Assembly (NCBI GenBank): GCA_035530375.1
Contig: DATKUY010000021.1
Coordinates: 1-64,000, forward strand
Origin: Sulfuricella sp035530375
GTDB taxonomy: Bacteria; Pseudomonadota; Gammaproteobacteria; Burkholderiales; Sulfuricellaceae
DNA length: 64,000 nucleotides
Reading direction: 5' to 3'
In this document: positions 26,227 to 35,027 of the stretch, one piece after another
How the letters are laid out: each line of letters starts with the position of its first letter
How positions within the stretch are numbered: position 1 is the stretch's first letter
Notes under the pieces: generated by a model
Databases searched by the model: none
Seen by the model: the letters and a program-made list of their open reading frames with translations, nothing else
What the model was told of the DNA's origin: nothing
Program-made: the position numbers and the translations under genes

Positions 26227-26387
26227 AAAGGGCATTTTACGGCTTTTTGGCCTGAGGAAAATGCGGCAGTATGGGTGCGGCTGCGGGAAGGTTACTATTG
26301 CGATGGGCTCGCCGGGGTGCACAGGTTCACCATCCTGGTAGTACCTGGTGCCCGTCACATCGGCGTGCCGGGTCGTTAATACGCCGG

Positions 26388-26756
26388 CTACTCTTTCGCC
26401 TTCAACAAAGCCTTGAGATCGGCGAAGGGATTATGAGTAGCCAGCGATTCACTCGTCGAAGCCGATCCGGTTCGCCCGGCAGAATCCGCATATCTTGAGT
26501 GCTCGTTGTCGTGGCAATAGATACACAACAGCTCCCAGTTGCTGCCATCCGGCGGATTGTTGTCGTGGTTGTGATCCTTGTGATGAACGGTTAGTTGCTG
26601 CAGGTTGGTTCGGGTGAAAGTCCGCGTGCATTTCCCGCAAATCCACGGGTAAATCTTGAGCGCCTGTTCCCGATACCCCTTTTCGCGTTGCTCCGCGTTG
26701 CGCCGGGCTTCGGCAATGATCCGGTCCAGTTTGCCGGGGTCTGGTTTTTGGGCCAT
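26388..26756 (-). CDS. yajD: YajD family HNH nuclease
   Basis: Small HNH endonuclease-like protein of 122 aa. The HNH core is in ICGKCTRTFTRTNLQQLTVHHKDHNHDNN, with the closing WELLCIYCHDNEHSR; two CxxC pairs form a zinc site. Matches YajD in length and in the N-terminal RIIAEARRNAEQREKGYREQ. Cellular substrate not established. A tail of about 30 residues after the HNH domain ends NPFADLKALLKAKE. Confidence 0.9.
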   Translation of the reverse strand: MAQKPDPGKLDRIIAEARRNAEQREKGYREQALKIYPWICGKCTRTFTRTNLQQLTVHHKDHNHDNNPPDGSNWELLCIYCHDNEHSRYADSAGRTGSASTSESLATHNPFADLKALLKAKE

Positions 26757-27172
26757 GTCACGTCCTTATGAAGTAAGCGCCGGGAGACGAGTAAATAGTC
26801 TATGGTGGAAAAGGCAACCTGATACAAATTGTATCTTATCCGGGTGGTCTCGGCAGGCTTGAATTCCAGACGCATGGACACGTCTGGCGCCATGTCGCCA
26901 CGCAACTAGCATAGCAGGCGATATTCGATGGCGTGCTAACGTGCGGACGCTGTTCTTATGCTTCGCAACGTGGCTATGCAATGATAGGGCATGGATCAAA
27001 CAACGGAAGTTAGAGGTTAAATGAATTGACGGTTTGCAGAAACCCAAGCGTAACTTGCCAGCGTTTGCGGGCTGGAATAATCGATTGCGAACGGCGTCGA
27101 AATCATGCGATAGTAGTAACAATGGCACGGATGAGAGTGTGAGTGGTAATTGGCAATCAAGGAGAGAGCATC
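26757..27172. other. Non-coding stretch upstream of the lysine-rich microprotein
   Basis: About 415 bp without a convincing gene on either strand. It contains a short inverted repeat CCAGACG/CGTCTGG (26866-26887). I see no tRNA or recognisable regulatory RNA, though an unannotated small RNA cannot be excluded. Confidence 0.45.
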
Positions 27173-27241
27173 ATGGGAAGCAAAGACAAGAAAAAAGAAT
27201 CAAAGGGTAAGAAGCCACAACCAAAACCCACAGGCAAATAA
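27173..27241 (+). CDS. Lysine-rich microprotein (22 aa)
   Basis: A very short frame, ATG at 27173 to TAA at 27241, encodes 22 residues made almost entirely of Lys, Pro, Gly, Ser and Gln (MGSKDKKKESKGKKPQ ...). A consensus AAGGAGAG precedes the ATG by about eight bases, and a possible terminator follows at 27333. Spacing and composition suggest real translation of a nucleic-acid- or ribosome-associated peptide, but there is no recognised family and chance cannot be excluded. Confidence 0.5.
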   Translation: MGSKDKKKESKGKKPQPKPTGK

Positions 27242-27330
27242 CCTTTCAAGCGCAATGCGTCTGGGGATCTATTTGGGGATAAAAGTCCCGGTTTAATACG
27301 ACGGGTGATGGACGATTAGACTGACGCCAT

Positions 27331-27357
27331 CGCGCCTTTCTGGGCGTTTTGTTTTTT
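27331..27357 (+). terminator. Possible Rho-independent terminator after the microprotein
   Basis: A short stem CGCC/GGCG (27333-27336 with 27343-27346) is followed by TTTTGTTTTTT. The stem is only four base pairs, so strength is modest. It would end a transcript covering the 22-aa frame. Confidence 0.4.
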
Positions 27358-27505
27358 CGTGACGCAGGCCGCTTATCCAGCCGATCCCTGGCCCCTGGCC
27401 TCTACGCTGCCGATAAGCGTCGATGTAGGCTACAATATGCAAGGCGATGCCGCAGAAGCTAATTTAGCGGATGAACGTGCCAATCTTTAGGAGCCGTCAT
27501 TTCCC

Positions 27506-28063
27506 ATGGCCCAAGAAACCCTTCTCCCTCTGAGCAAGTTTATCGGCGCAAAATTTTCTCTCAGCGACGCCTCGCCCGAATTCGCTCTGGATGACGATGA
27601 AGCAGAGTTCATGCTGGAAATCCTTGAAGGGGTCGACTGGTCCGAGCCGATTTGCCTGTTCGGCGAATACGCTATCCGCCAGCATAGTGCCTGGACCGAA
27701 GGCGGGAATGTCGGGATTTTCCACGGCAGCGACATCGTGGGGTTTTATGAAGGCCCCAACCTGTGGGTTCGTCCTGACCATCGCCGGCTCGGACTGGCCA
27801 TCCCGCTGATCCTGTCCGCCGCCAAGCTAAGGGGCGGTAGCGTCTTGCCTCCTGACTTCGATACCCAGGGCTATTCACCCGCCGGCCTGTTGGCGCACAC
27901 CGTGGCGCACTTGCAAACGCTACTATGCGCGATAAAACGAGGCGAGCCCATTCCCGAGGAAGTGTTGCGCGAATATAATATTCAGGATGCCGGCGAGTTC
28001 ATACGCATGTTCGGGGCCAAAACCATCGAAGATTTGACGTGCTGTCAACCGGTAAAAACTTAA
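27506..28063 (+). CDS. Hypothetical protein with weak GNAT-like core
   Basis: Protein of 185 aa. A central stretch, VGFYEGPNLWVRPDHRRLGLAIPLILSAAKLRGG (positions about 73-106, given in parts: VGFYEGPNLW, VRPDHRRLGLA, IPLILSAAK), resembles the acetyl-CoA-binding motif A of GNAT acetyltransferases, but the rest of the fold is not obvious. It could be a divergent or inactive GNAT-like protein. AGGAG is present upstream, 12 bases before ATG 27506. No operon partner. Confidence 0.6.
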   Translation: MAQETLLPLSKFIGAKFSLSDASPEFALDDDEAEFMLEILEGVDWSEPICLFGEYAIRQHSAWTEGGNVGIFHGSDIVGFYEGPNLWVRPDHRRLGLAIPLILSAAKLRGGSVLPPDFDTQGYSPAGLLAHTVAHLQTLLCAIKRGEPIPEEVLREYNIQDAGEFIRMFGAKTIEDLTCCQPVKT

Positions 28064-28238
28064 GCTAGCGGCCTGTCGGACTTACCCGAGAAGCCGGAAA
28101 TTTTGAACAAATCACATTGCTTTGTTTCAGCATGCAGGTATTAGCGCTGATGAGGGAATTGTATCGCAACTGTCAGCCCTCTTTGCTTGACCCACTAAAT
28201 CATCCCGAACATTAAGGCGATGGCGGTATAACACCACT

Positions 28239-28505
28239 ATGAATGACCAACAACCGATTTCCCCTCGTCGTCGCCTGCAAGAGCTCCTGGCAATCCCGGA
28301 AAGACAGCGAACCGATGCTCAGTGGGATGAACTCAGCGAGCTTGAAATTACTCTGGCTTCCGTGAATCGCGCGGAGACGCCTGAGCAAGGTGTTCGGCGG
28401 AACGCCACTGCACCCGCTAATCACCCCAAATCCAGCGGTGACACACAAGGCAAGAAACCGTTCAAAAAGTTCCACAGGAAGCCGCCCAAGGGAAAAACGC
28501 CTTGA
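28239..28505 (+). CDS. Small hypothetical protein with basic tail
   Basis: Protein of 88 aa. The N-terminal half is helical (PRRRLQELLAIPERQRTDAQWDELSELEI), and the C-terminal half is disordered and basic, ending KPFKKFHRKPPKGK. No family recognised. The basic tail suggests nucleic-acid or ribosome association (inference only). It precedes the oxidoreductase gene by 59 bp on the same strand. No strong ribosome-binding site, so translation is less certain. Confidence 0.55.
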   Translation: MNDQQPISPRRRLQELLAIPERQRTDAQWDELSELEITLASVNRAETPEQGVRRNATAPANHPKSSGDTQGKKPFKKFHRKPPKGKTP

Positions 28506-28564
28506 GATAGCGCGATAATAAACGTCACCATCCCGGCGATGTTCATAATCTCAAGAGCAAAACC

Positions 28565-29647
28565 ATGCCACATCTCTTCGAACCCTTGACCCTCCGCGGA
28601 TTAACCTTGCCAAACCGCATCGGCATTCCGCCCATGTGTCAGTACTCCGCGCAAGACGGCATGGCCACAGACTGGCATTTCGTGCACTACGGCAGCCGGG
28701 CTGCGGGAGGTGCGGGGTTGATCATAGTCGAAGCGACTGCTGTTGCACCGGAAGGCAGAATCAGCCCAGGCGACCTGGGGCTCTGGCAAAATCAGCAAAT
28801 CGAGCCTCTTTCCCGGATTGCGCATTTCATGGCGGCGCGCGGTTCCGTGCCCGCCATTCAGCTTGCCCACGCCGGGCGCAAGGCCAGCGTTGGTCTGGGT
28901 TGGCAGGCCCAGCGCACCCTGTCGAAGGATGAAGGCGGATGGTCGACTGTGGCACCTTCTGCAATCCCCTTCGGGGATGGCTACGACATGCCCGAGGAAT
29001 TGGACGAAGCGGGGATACGTCGGGTAATCGGGCAATTCGCCGCAGCTGCCAGACGAGCATGCGAAGCCGGTTTCCAGATTGTGGAAGTGCACGCCGCCCA
29101 TGGCTATTTGCTGCACCAGTTTCTTTCCCCGCTTTCCAACCGCCGCACCGATTCATATGGCGGCAGCTTCGACAACCGTACCCGTTTAGTGCGTGAAGTG
29201 GTGTCGGCGGTACGCGCCGAGTGGCCGGATAACCTGCCTCTGATCGTACGTCTTTCCGCTACCGACTGGCAGGAAGGCGGCTGGGACGTGGAGGGGTCGG
29301 TGGAACTGTGCCGCGACCTCAAGAAACTGGGGGTGGACTTAGTGGACGTTTCCTCCGCCGGTCTCACTCCATCGGCAAAAGTTCCAGCCGGAACGGGTTT
29401 CCAGACCGAATTTGCCGCGCGCATCCGCCGCGAATCTGGAATCGCCAGCGCTGCTGTCGGGTTTATTACCTCGCCGGCACAGGCCGACCATATCATCCGC
29501 ACCGCCCAGGCGGACATGGTGCTTCTCGGCCGCGAACTGCTGCGCGACCCCTATTGGCCGCTGCATGCCGCCCAAGCTTTGGGGCAGCCCATCCCTTGGC
29601 CGCTGCAATACCAGCGTGCAGCACCGCCCGGTACGACGGGGCGCTGA
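28565..29647 (+). CDS. NADH:flavin oxidoreductase, old yellow enzyme family (YqjM-like)
   Basis: FMN-dependent ene-reductase-type enzyme of 360 aa forming a TIM barrel. YqjM-class features are RIGIPPMCQYSAQDG with the redox-tuning Cys near residue 24, AGLIIVEATAV, the substrate-binding His in VHAAHGYLLHQFLSP and NRRTDSYGGSFDNR, and the phosphate-binding SAAVGFITSPAQAD / MVLLGRELLRDPYW near the end. It would reduce activated C=C bonds with NAD(P)H; the natural substrate is unknown. Confidence 0.93.
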   Translation: MPHLFEPLTLRGLTLPNRIGIPPMCQYSAQDGMATDWHFVHYGSRAAGGAGLIIVEATAVAPEGRISPGDLGLWQNQQIEPLSRIAHFMAARGSVPAIQLAHAGRKASVGLGWQAQRTLSKDEGGWSTVAPSAIPFGDGYDMPEELDEAGIRRVIGQFAAAARRACEAGFQIVEVHAAHGYLLHQFLSPLSNRRTDSYGGSFDNRTRLVREVVSAVRAEWPDNLPLIVRLSATDWQEGGWDVEGSVELCRDLKKLGVDLVDVSSAGLTPSAKVPAGTGFQTEFAARIRRESGIASAAVGFITSPAQADHIIRTAQADMVLLGRELLRDPYWPLHAAQALGQPIPWPLQYQRAAPPGTTGR

Positions 29648-29924
29648 ACGGCGCCGTGACGGCAAGGCCGCTCTTCTTTTATCCCTGTAGTTCGCCCAAG
29701 CTCTCGGTCAATCGGATCGTCCACAAGCGGCGCGCTCCGACCGCCGATTACCTCAAACGGTTGACGGTCTGCTCTGAGTCGAGGCGGACATATACAGCCC
29801 CTGCCGAGAAAAAAAGAAAGGCCGGATCAGCATCAACTGACCCGACCCTGACTTGGAAGTCATAATCTTGCCCGGCGGCAAAGTTATGCTTCCCGGCACA
29901 GAGAGAATTCTGGCCTTGTATGGC

Positions 29925-30000
29925 TGGTGGAGGTGGACGGGATCGAACCGACGGCCTTGTCATTGCGAACGACACGCTCTCCCAACTGAGCTACACCCCC
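29925..30000 (-). tRNA. tRNA-Ala (anticodon CGC)
   Basis: A 76-nt cloverleaf on the minus strand with encoded CCA. The acceptor arm pairs GGGGGTG with CACCTCC, including the G3:U70 wobble that is the alanine identity element. The D arm is GCTC/GAGC; the anticodon stem-loop is TGTCG-TTCGCAA-TGACA, with anticodon CGC reading GCG; the T arm is GTCGG TTCGATC CCGTC. The variable loop is AGGCC-type. Confidence 0.93.
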
Positions 30001-30070
30001 ATGTGGAATTTTCATTTTAACTTATAATCTCTATAACTTAAAAGTGTTGCCTGGAAAGGTGAGGATGCAG

Positions 30071-32137
30071 ATGACGATTTTTCAGCGGCTTGGCTGGTTT
30101 ATGGTTGCCGGTTTCGGTGCGGCGGCGGTTGGCGGCATCGCCCTCAACCGTGGCGAGAGCATCAATGCGCTCTGGTTCGTTGCCGCCGCCGTCTGTGTTT
30201 ACGCCCTCGCCTACCGCTTTTACAGCGCCTGGATTGCGGCCAAAGTGCTGATGCTGGACGAGACCCGCGCCACGCCTGCCGAACGGCTCGATAACGGGCG
30301 CGATTTTGTGCCGACCAACAAGTGGATCGTGTTCGGCCACCATTTTGCCGCCATCGCCGGGCCGGGGCCGCTGATCGGCCCAACCCTGGCGGCGCAGTTC
30401 GGCTATCTGCCGGGCACGCTGTGGATTCTGACCGGCGCAGTGCTGGGCGGCTGCGTGCAGGACATGACCATCCTGTTCTTCTCCACTCGCCGCGACGGGC
30501 GCAGCCTGGGGCAGATGGCGCGCGACGAACTGGGCCCGGTCGGCGGCATGGCGGCGCTGGTCGGCACGCTGATGATCATGGTGATCCTGATCGCGGTGCT
30601 CGGACTGGTGGTGGTCAACGCCATGAAACACAGTCCGTGGGCGACCTCGACGGTGGCGGCCACCATTCCGATCGCGGTGCTGGTCGGGCTTTACATGCGC
30701 AACATCCGCCCCGGCCGGGTGCTGGAGGCTTCGCTGCTCGGGCTTGCGCTGTTGCTGCTGGCGGTGGCGGGCGGCGGCTGGATCGACCACAACGAAACCC
30801 TGCGCCCGCTGTTCGATCACGAAGGGCTGACGCTGGCCTGGCTGGTCATCGGTTACGGTTTTTTCGCCGCGATCCTGCCGGTCTGGCTGCTGCTGGCGCC
30901 GCGCGATTACCTTTCCACCTTCATGAAACTCGGCACCATCCTGCTGCTCGCCATCGCCATCGTGCTGCTGCGCCCGGAAATCAGGATGCCGGCGCTGACC
31001 CGGTTCATCGACGGCAGCGGGCCGATCTTCGGCGGCACGCTGTTCCCCTTCGTTTTCATCACCATCGCCTGCGGCGCGGTGTCCGGCTTCCATGCGCTGA
31101 TTTCGTCCGGCACCACGCCCAAGCTGCTGGCCAATGAGCGCGACATCCGCATGATCGGCTACGGCGGCATGGTACTGGAATCGTTCGTCGCGATCATGGC
31201 GATGATCGCCGCCACGGTGCTCGACCCCGGCGTGTTTTTCGCGATCAACAGCCCGGCTGGCGTGGTCGGCAAGGAAGCGGTCGAGGCGGTGGCGAAAATC
31301 TCATCCTGGGGCTTTCCGGTGACGGTCGAGCAGATGGCATTCCTCGCCCAGCAGATGGGCGAAACCACCTTGTTCGCCCGCACCGGCGGCGCGCCCTCGC
31401 TGGCGGTCGGCATGGCGAGCATTTTCGGCAACGCCTTCGGCCAGGGCTGGTTGTCGATCTGGTACCACTTCGCGATCATGTTCGAGGCGGTGTTCATCCT
31501 CACCACGCTGGATGCCGGCACCCGCGTCGGGCGCTTCATGCTGCAGGATTTTCTCGGCAACTTTTCGCCCCGGTTGGGCCGGACATCCTGGTACCCGTCG
31601 GTACTGCTCACCAGCGGGATCATCGTCGCGGCCTGGGGCTATTTCCTCTATATCGGCGTAATCGACCCGCAGGGCGGGGTCAACATCCTGTGGCCGCTGT
31701 TCGGCATTTCCAACCAGATGCTGGCGGCAATCGCCCTGTCGGTCGCGACCGGCATCCTGGTCAAATCCGGCAGGCTGAAATTCTCATGGGTGACCGGCGT
31801 GCCGCTGGCCTGGCTGGCGATCATCACCACCTCGGCATCGTGGGAGAAGATCATGAGCGCGGACGTGCGCGTCGGCTTCTTTGCCGCCGCCGACAACATG
31901 GCCGCCAAACTCGCCAGCGGTGCGCTGCCGCCGGAGAAGGCGGCGGTTGCGCCGCAACTGATTTTCAACCTGCATCTCGATGCCTGGCTGACGCTGTTTT
32001 TCGTGGCGGTGCTGTGGCTGATTATTTTCGACATGCTGCGGGTGTGCGCACGGCACCTGCAGGGCAAACAGGTTGCCGCGCTGTCGGAATCGCCCCACGA
32101 GCCGAGCCGGCTGGTGGAAGACTGGGTGCGGGACTGA
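30071..32137 (+). CDS. cstA: Carbon starvation protein CstA (pyruvate/peptide transporter family)
   Basis: Large inner-membrane protein of about 688 aa with some 16-18 helices. CstA hallmarks are VPTNKWIVFGHHFAAIAGPGPLIGP near the N-terminus, FPFVFITIACGAVSGFHALISSGT in the middle and GNAFGQGWLSIWYHFAIMFEA. Members take up pyruvate or peptides when carbon is scarce. AGG lies six bases before ATG 30071, and in-frame ATGs at 30065 and 30044 are possible. A TATAAT at 30023 might be the -10 box. The small YbdD-like gene follows directly. Confidence 0.94.
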   Translation: MTIFQRLGWFMVAGFGAAAVGGIALNRGESINALWFVAAAVCVYALAYRFYSAWIAAKVLMLDETRATPAERLDNGRDFVPTNKWIVFGHHFAAIAGPGPLIGPTLAAQFGYLPGTLWILTGAVLGGCVQDMTILFFSTRRDGRSLGQMARDELGPVGGMAALVGTLMIMVILIAVLGLVVVNAMKHSPWATSTVAATIPIAVLVGLYMRNIRPGRVLEASLLGLALLLLAVAGGGWIDHNETLRPLFDHEGLTLAWLVIGYGFFAAILPVWLLLAPRDYLSTFMKLGTILLLAIAIVLLRPEIRMPALTRFIDGSGPIFGGTLFPFVFITIACGAVSGFHALISSGTTPKLLANERDIRMIGYGGMVLESFVAIMAMIAATVLDPGVFFAINSPAGVVGKEAVEAVAKISSWGFPVTVEQMAFLAQQMGETTLFARTGGAPSLAVGMASIFGNAFGQGWLSIWYHFAIMFEAVFILTTLDAGTRVGRFMLQDFLGNFSPRLGRTSWYPSVLLTSGIIVAAWGYFLYIGVIDPQGGVNILWPLFGISNQMLAAIALSVATGILVKSGRLKFSWVTGVPLAWLAIITTSASWEKIMSADVRVGFFAAADNMAAKLASGALPPEKAAVAPQLIFNLHLDAWLTLFFVAVLWLIIFDMLRVCARHLQGKQVAALSESPHEPSRLVEDWVRD

Positions 32138-32139
32138 CC

Positions 32140-32310
32140 ATGCCGAACCGGCTCTGGCGCTTTATTCGCCGCCTTTCCGGCGACGACGCCTACGAGCGCT
32201 ATCTCGCCCACCACGCCGCCGCCCACCCCGGAGAGCCGCCGCTGTCGCGCAAGGCGTTTTTCCGGCAGGAGCAGGAAAGAAAGTGGGCCGGAGTGCGGCG
32301 ATGTTGCTGA
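32140..32310 (+). CDS. YbdD/YjiX family small protein, CstA partner
   Basis: Cytoplasmic protein of 56 aa. It has the family pattern LWRFIRRLSGDDAYERYLAHH followed by PLSRKAFFRQEQERKW. This family is nearly always encoded directly after cstA or btsT, and here it begins 3 bp after the cstA stop. It is thought to assist the transporter. The terminal Cys-Cys is slightly unusual. Confidence 0.9.
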   Translation: MPNRLWRFIRRLSGDDAYERYLAHHAAAHPGEPPLSRKAFFRQEQERKWAGVRRCC

Positions 32311-32375
32311 GCCCTCAAGACGAGGCCGTGGCAGGAGGATAAAATGGGGCATGATTTCCACTGATGAGGAGGCAC

Positions 32376-33470
32376 ATGGACGCATGGTCAGAACTGTATT
32401 CAGTATTGCATTCCTATATTCCCGCCCTGGCGGCCTCTGCGGCTGTCGTTCTGCTGCTGTGGGGGGTGAACTGGCTGATGCAGCGCCGCCGACAGGATGT
32501 CGGCGCGGAGTCGCGGCTGCCGCGCCAGCTCATCATGCTGGCATTGTCCCTGACGGGACTGGTGGTAGTTATCCTGCTCATCCCGATGTCGGACACCACG
32601 CGCGGGCAGGTGCTGAGTCTGCTCGGGTTGGTACTGACCGGCGTGGTCGCGCTTTCGTCCACCACCTTCGTTGCGAATGCCATGGCAGGCTTCATGCTGC
32701 GGGCGGTAAAAAGTTTCCGCCCTGGGGACTTCATCCGCGTCGGCGAACAGTTTGGCCGAGTGACGGAAAGAGGGCTGTTCCACACCGAAATCCAGACCGA
32801 AGAGCGTGATCTGACTACGCTGCCGAATCTTTTGCTGGTGAATAACCCGGTCACCGTCGTGCGTACCTCCGGGACCATCGTCTCAGCCACTCTCTCGCTG
32901 GGATACGACATATCTCGAACCCGCATCGAGGCATTGCTGAAAAAGGCGGCGGAAAATACGGGCCTGGAAGAGTCTTTCGTCCAGGTCAGGAATCTGGGGG
33001 ATTTCTCCGTTTCGTACCGGATCGCAGGATTTCTCGCGGAGGTCAAACAACTGCTGACGGTGAGATCTAATCTGCAAAAAAACATACTGGATGCCCTGCA
33101 CGGCGATGGTATCGAAATCGTTTCCCCTGCATTCATGAACCAGCGCCAGCTGCCGGTGGGAAGCAAAATGATCCCCAAAGAGCCCTATGGGGAGAAAAAA
33201 ACGCAAAAAGCGGCGGAGGAAGAGCCGGAGACGCTGATCTTCGACAAGGCCGAAGAGGCGGAAAAGCTGGATCGGGAGCGCGAAGAACTCGCGCGCCTCA
33301 ATCAGCGGCTCGAAGAACTCAAAAAGCTGAAGGAAGCGGCGGCGGAAACCGAACAACCCCGGATTGAGGCCGAAATGGACACGACGAAACAACGCCTGGA
33401 ACAAATCTCACGCCAGCTTGGCAACAATGCAGAAAACAGCCAATCGGGGGGCGCGGCCAAGGATCGCTGA
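32376..33470 (+). CDS. MscS family mechanosensitive channel with C-terminal coiled coil
   Basis: Inner-membrane channel that releases solutes under hypo-osmotic shock; 364 aa. Three N-terminal helices are followed by the MscS pore helix (LVLTGVVALSSTTFVANAMAGFMLRA) and the beta domain (FRPGDFIRVGEQFGRVTERGLFHTEIQTEERDL). After the MscS fold comes an extension of about 90 residues that is highly charged and predicted coiled coil (EEAEKLDREREELARLNQRL), not found in E. coli MscS. Start at ATG 32376; AGGAGG lies immediately upstream. Confidence 0.88.
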   Translation: MDAWSELYSVLHSYIPALAASAAVVLLLWGVNWLMQRRRQDVGAESRLPRQLIMLALSLTGLVVVILLIPMSDTTRGQVLSLLGLVLTGVVALSSTTFVANAMAGFMLRAVKSFRPGDFIRVGEQFGRVTERGLFHTEIQTEERDLTTLPNLLLVNNPVTVVRTSGTIVSATLSLGYDISRTRIEALLKKAAENTGLEESFVQVRNLGDFSVSYRIAGFLAEVKQLLTVRSNLQKNILDALHGDGIEIVSPAFMNQRQLPVGSKMIPKEPYGEKKTQKAAEEEPETLIFDKAEEAEKLDREREELARLNQRLEELKKLKEAAAETEQPRIEAEMDTTKQRLEQISRQLGNNAENSQSGGAAKDR

Positions 33471-33500
33471 CGGCACCCGCCGGCGACGGACGCGCCCTCG

Positions 33501-34883
33501 TTATTCGAAGTCGTCCGCGGTGCTGGTGCCCTTTTCCTCGTGATAGAGCTGCGCCATCTCTTCATCGAAAAAGAACTTTTCCTCGCCGAAAGCCGGCTTG
33601 AGATCTTCCAGCCAGGTCGCTTTATCGTCGTAGGCGGCAAAGAAGGGCCGCTGCACCCAGTCCGGGTTGCGCCCCTGCAAAAAGCGCATGACAAAAATCT
33701 TCTCTCCGCTCGCCTCGGCCACGCCGAGCAGTTGAATCTTGCCCGGGTTGGCGGACATGCTGGGGCCGCGTACCGTGCGGCACAGTCCGCTCACCTGCTG
33801 ATAGGCCTCGCGGAAAACCTGCCAGGCCCGCTCCAGCGGCACCGAGAAATAATGCTGCGCGCCGGTATCCCGCGCCACGAACATGTAATATGGGATGCAG
33901 CCGAGATCGACCTGGCTGTTCCACATCCTGGCCCATACCGCCGGATCGTCGTTGATGTGGCGCAGCACCGGCGACTGGGTGCGAATCTCCGCGCCGGTTT
34001 TCCTTACCCGCCGGATGGCGTCCTTCACCACCTGCGGCTCCAGCTCGCGCGGATGGTTGAAATGGGCCATGACCGCCAGGTGCTTGCCGGCGTCTGACAC
34101 TTTTCGGAACAGGGCGAGCAGATCTTCGGCATCGTCATCGCTGACAAACTTGTAAGGCCAGTAGGCGAATGCCTTGGTGCCGATGCGGATGCGGCGCAGA
34201 TTCGGCAGATCCGCCTGAATCAGCGGCTCCAGGTAAGAAGCCAGGTTATTTGCGGACATGATCAGCGGGTCGCCGCCGGTGAACAGCACGTCCGTCACTT
34301 CGGGGTGTTCCCTGAGGTACCCGATCAGCAGCTCGATCTCCCGGCTGGCGAACTTGAAATCCGACATCCCGACGAACTGCGGCCAGCGGAAGCAGAACGT
34401 GCAGTATGCATGGCAGGTCTGGCCCTGGCTCGGGAAGAACAGCACGGTCTGCCGGTATTTGTGCTGCATCCCGTGCAGCCGCTCGCCGTTGAGCAAAGGC
34501 ACGTTGTGGTCGAGCTGCCCGGCCGGATGGGGATTGAGCTGCATGCGGATGCGGTTGGCCGCCTCGCGGATGACGGTCTTGTCGGCGCCTTGTTTGAGCA
34601 AGGCGGCGATTTCATCATAGTGCTCCGGCAACAGCATGTCGCGCTGGGGAAAGGTGAGTATGAAAATCGGGTCGTTGGGAATGTCGTCCCAGTCGATCAG
34701 CTGCTCGACGACAAAGTTGTTCGCCTTGAATGGCAGAACATGACCGACCACCTCGATGTCGAATTTCTGCTGTTCCGTGAGACCCTGCATTTGCGGGATC
34801 TCGCGGAAGTTGTGGAGCAGATAGGATTTGTACTGAGATTTCTGGAGACGGTGTGCCGAAAAACTCAAGTTGCGTGCCTGCAT
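33501..34883 (-). CDS. KamA-like radical SAM protein (lysine 2,3-aminomutase family)
   Basis: Radical SAM enzyme of 460 aa. The cluster motif CHAYCTFCFRW has Cys157, Cys161 and Cys164 (CxxxCxxC). Downstream are EVTDVLFTGGDPLIMS and KTGAEIRTQSPVLRHIND, typical of KamA-fold proteins including aminomutases and EpmB. It is longer than both EpmB (about 340 aa) and most KamA (about 415 aa) and has long N- and C-terminal extensions, so its substrate is uncertain. GGGGG precedes ATG 34883. The neighbouring aminotransferase is a relic. Confidence 0.85.
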   Translation of the reverse strand: MQARNLSFSAHRLQKSQYKSYLLHNFREIPQMQGLTEQQKFDIEVVGHVLPFKANNFVVEQLIDWDDIPNDPIFILTFPQRDMLLPEHYDEIAALLKQGADKTVIREAANRIRMQLNPHPAGQLDHNVPLLNGERLHGMQHKYRQTVLFFPSQGQTCHAYCTFCFRWPQFVGMSDFKFASREIELLIGYLREHPEVTDVLFTGGDPLIMSANNLASYLEPLIQADLPNLRRIRIGTKAFAYWPYKFVSDDDAEDLLALFRKVSDAGKHLAVMAHFNHPRELEPQVVKDAIRRVRKTGAEIRTQSPVLRHINDDPAVWARMWNSQVDLGCIPYYMFVARDTGAQHYFSVPLERAWQVFREAYQQVSGLCRTVRGPSMSANPGKIQLLGVAEASGEKIFVMRFLQGRNPDWVQRPFFAAYDDKATWLEDLKPAFGEEKFFFDEEMAQLYHEEKGTSTADDFE

Positions 34884-35027
34884 GGTTTTACCCCCTGTTG
34901 CCTGATGCGCCCATGGGCTGCACCGTAAAAACATGTTTTGCACAAAACAATATTGCACAATAGTATCACACAAGGCGGGCAAACATCGAATTTCAGGTGT
35001 AAGTGATTGTTTTTTCGCAAAACAATT

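Noticed and set aside
26164..26358. A 64-codon minus-strand frame between the DUF5610 and yajD genes
   Set aside because: It overlaps the end of the DUF5610 gene, has no ribosome-binding site and no familiar motif; left unannotated.
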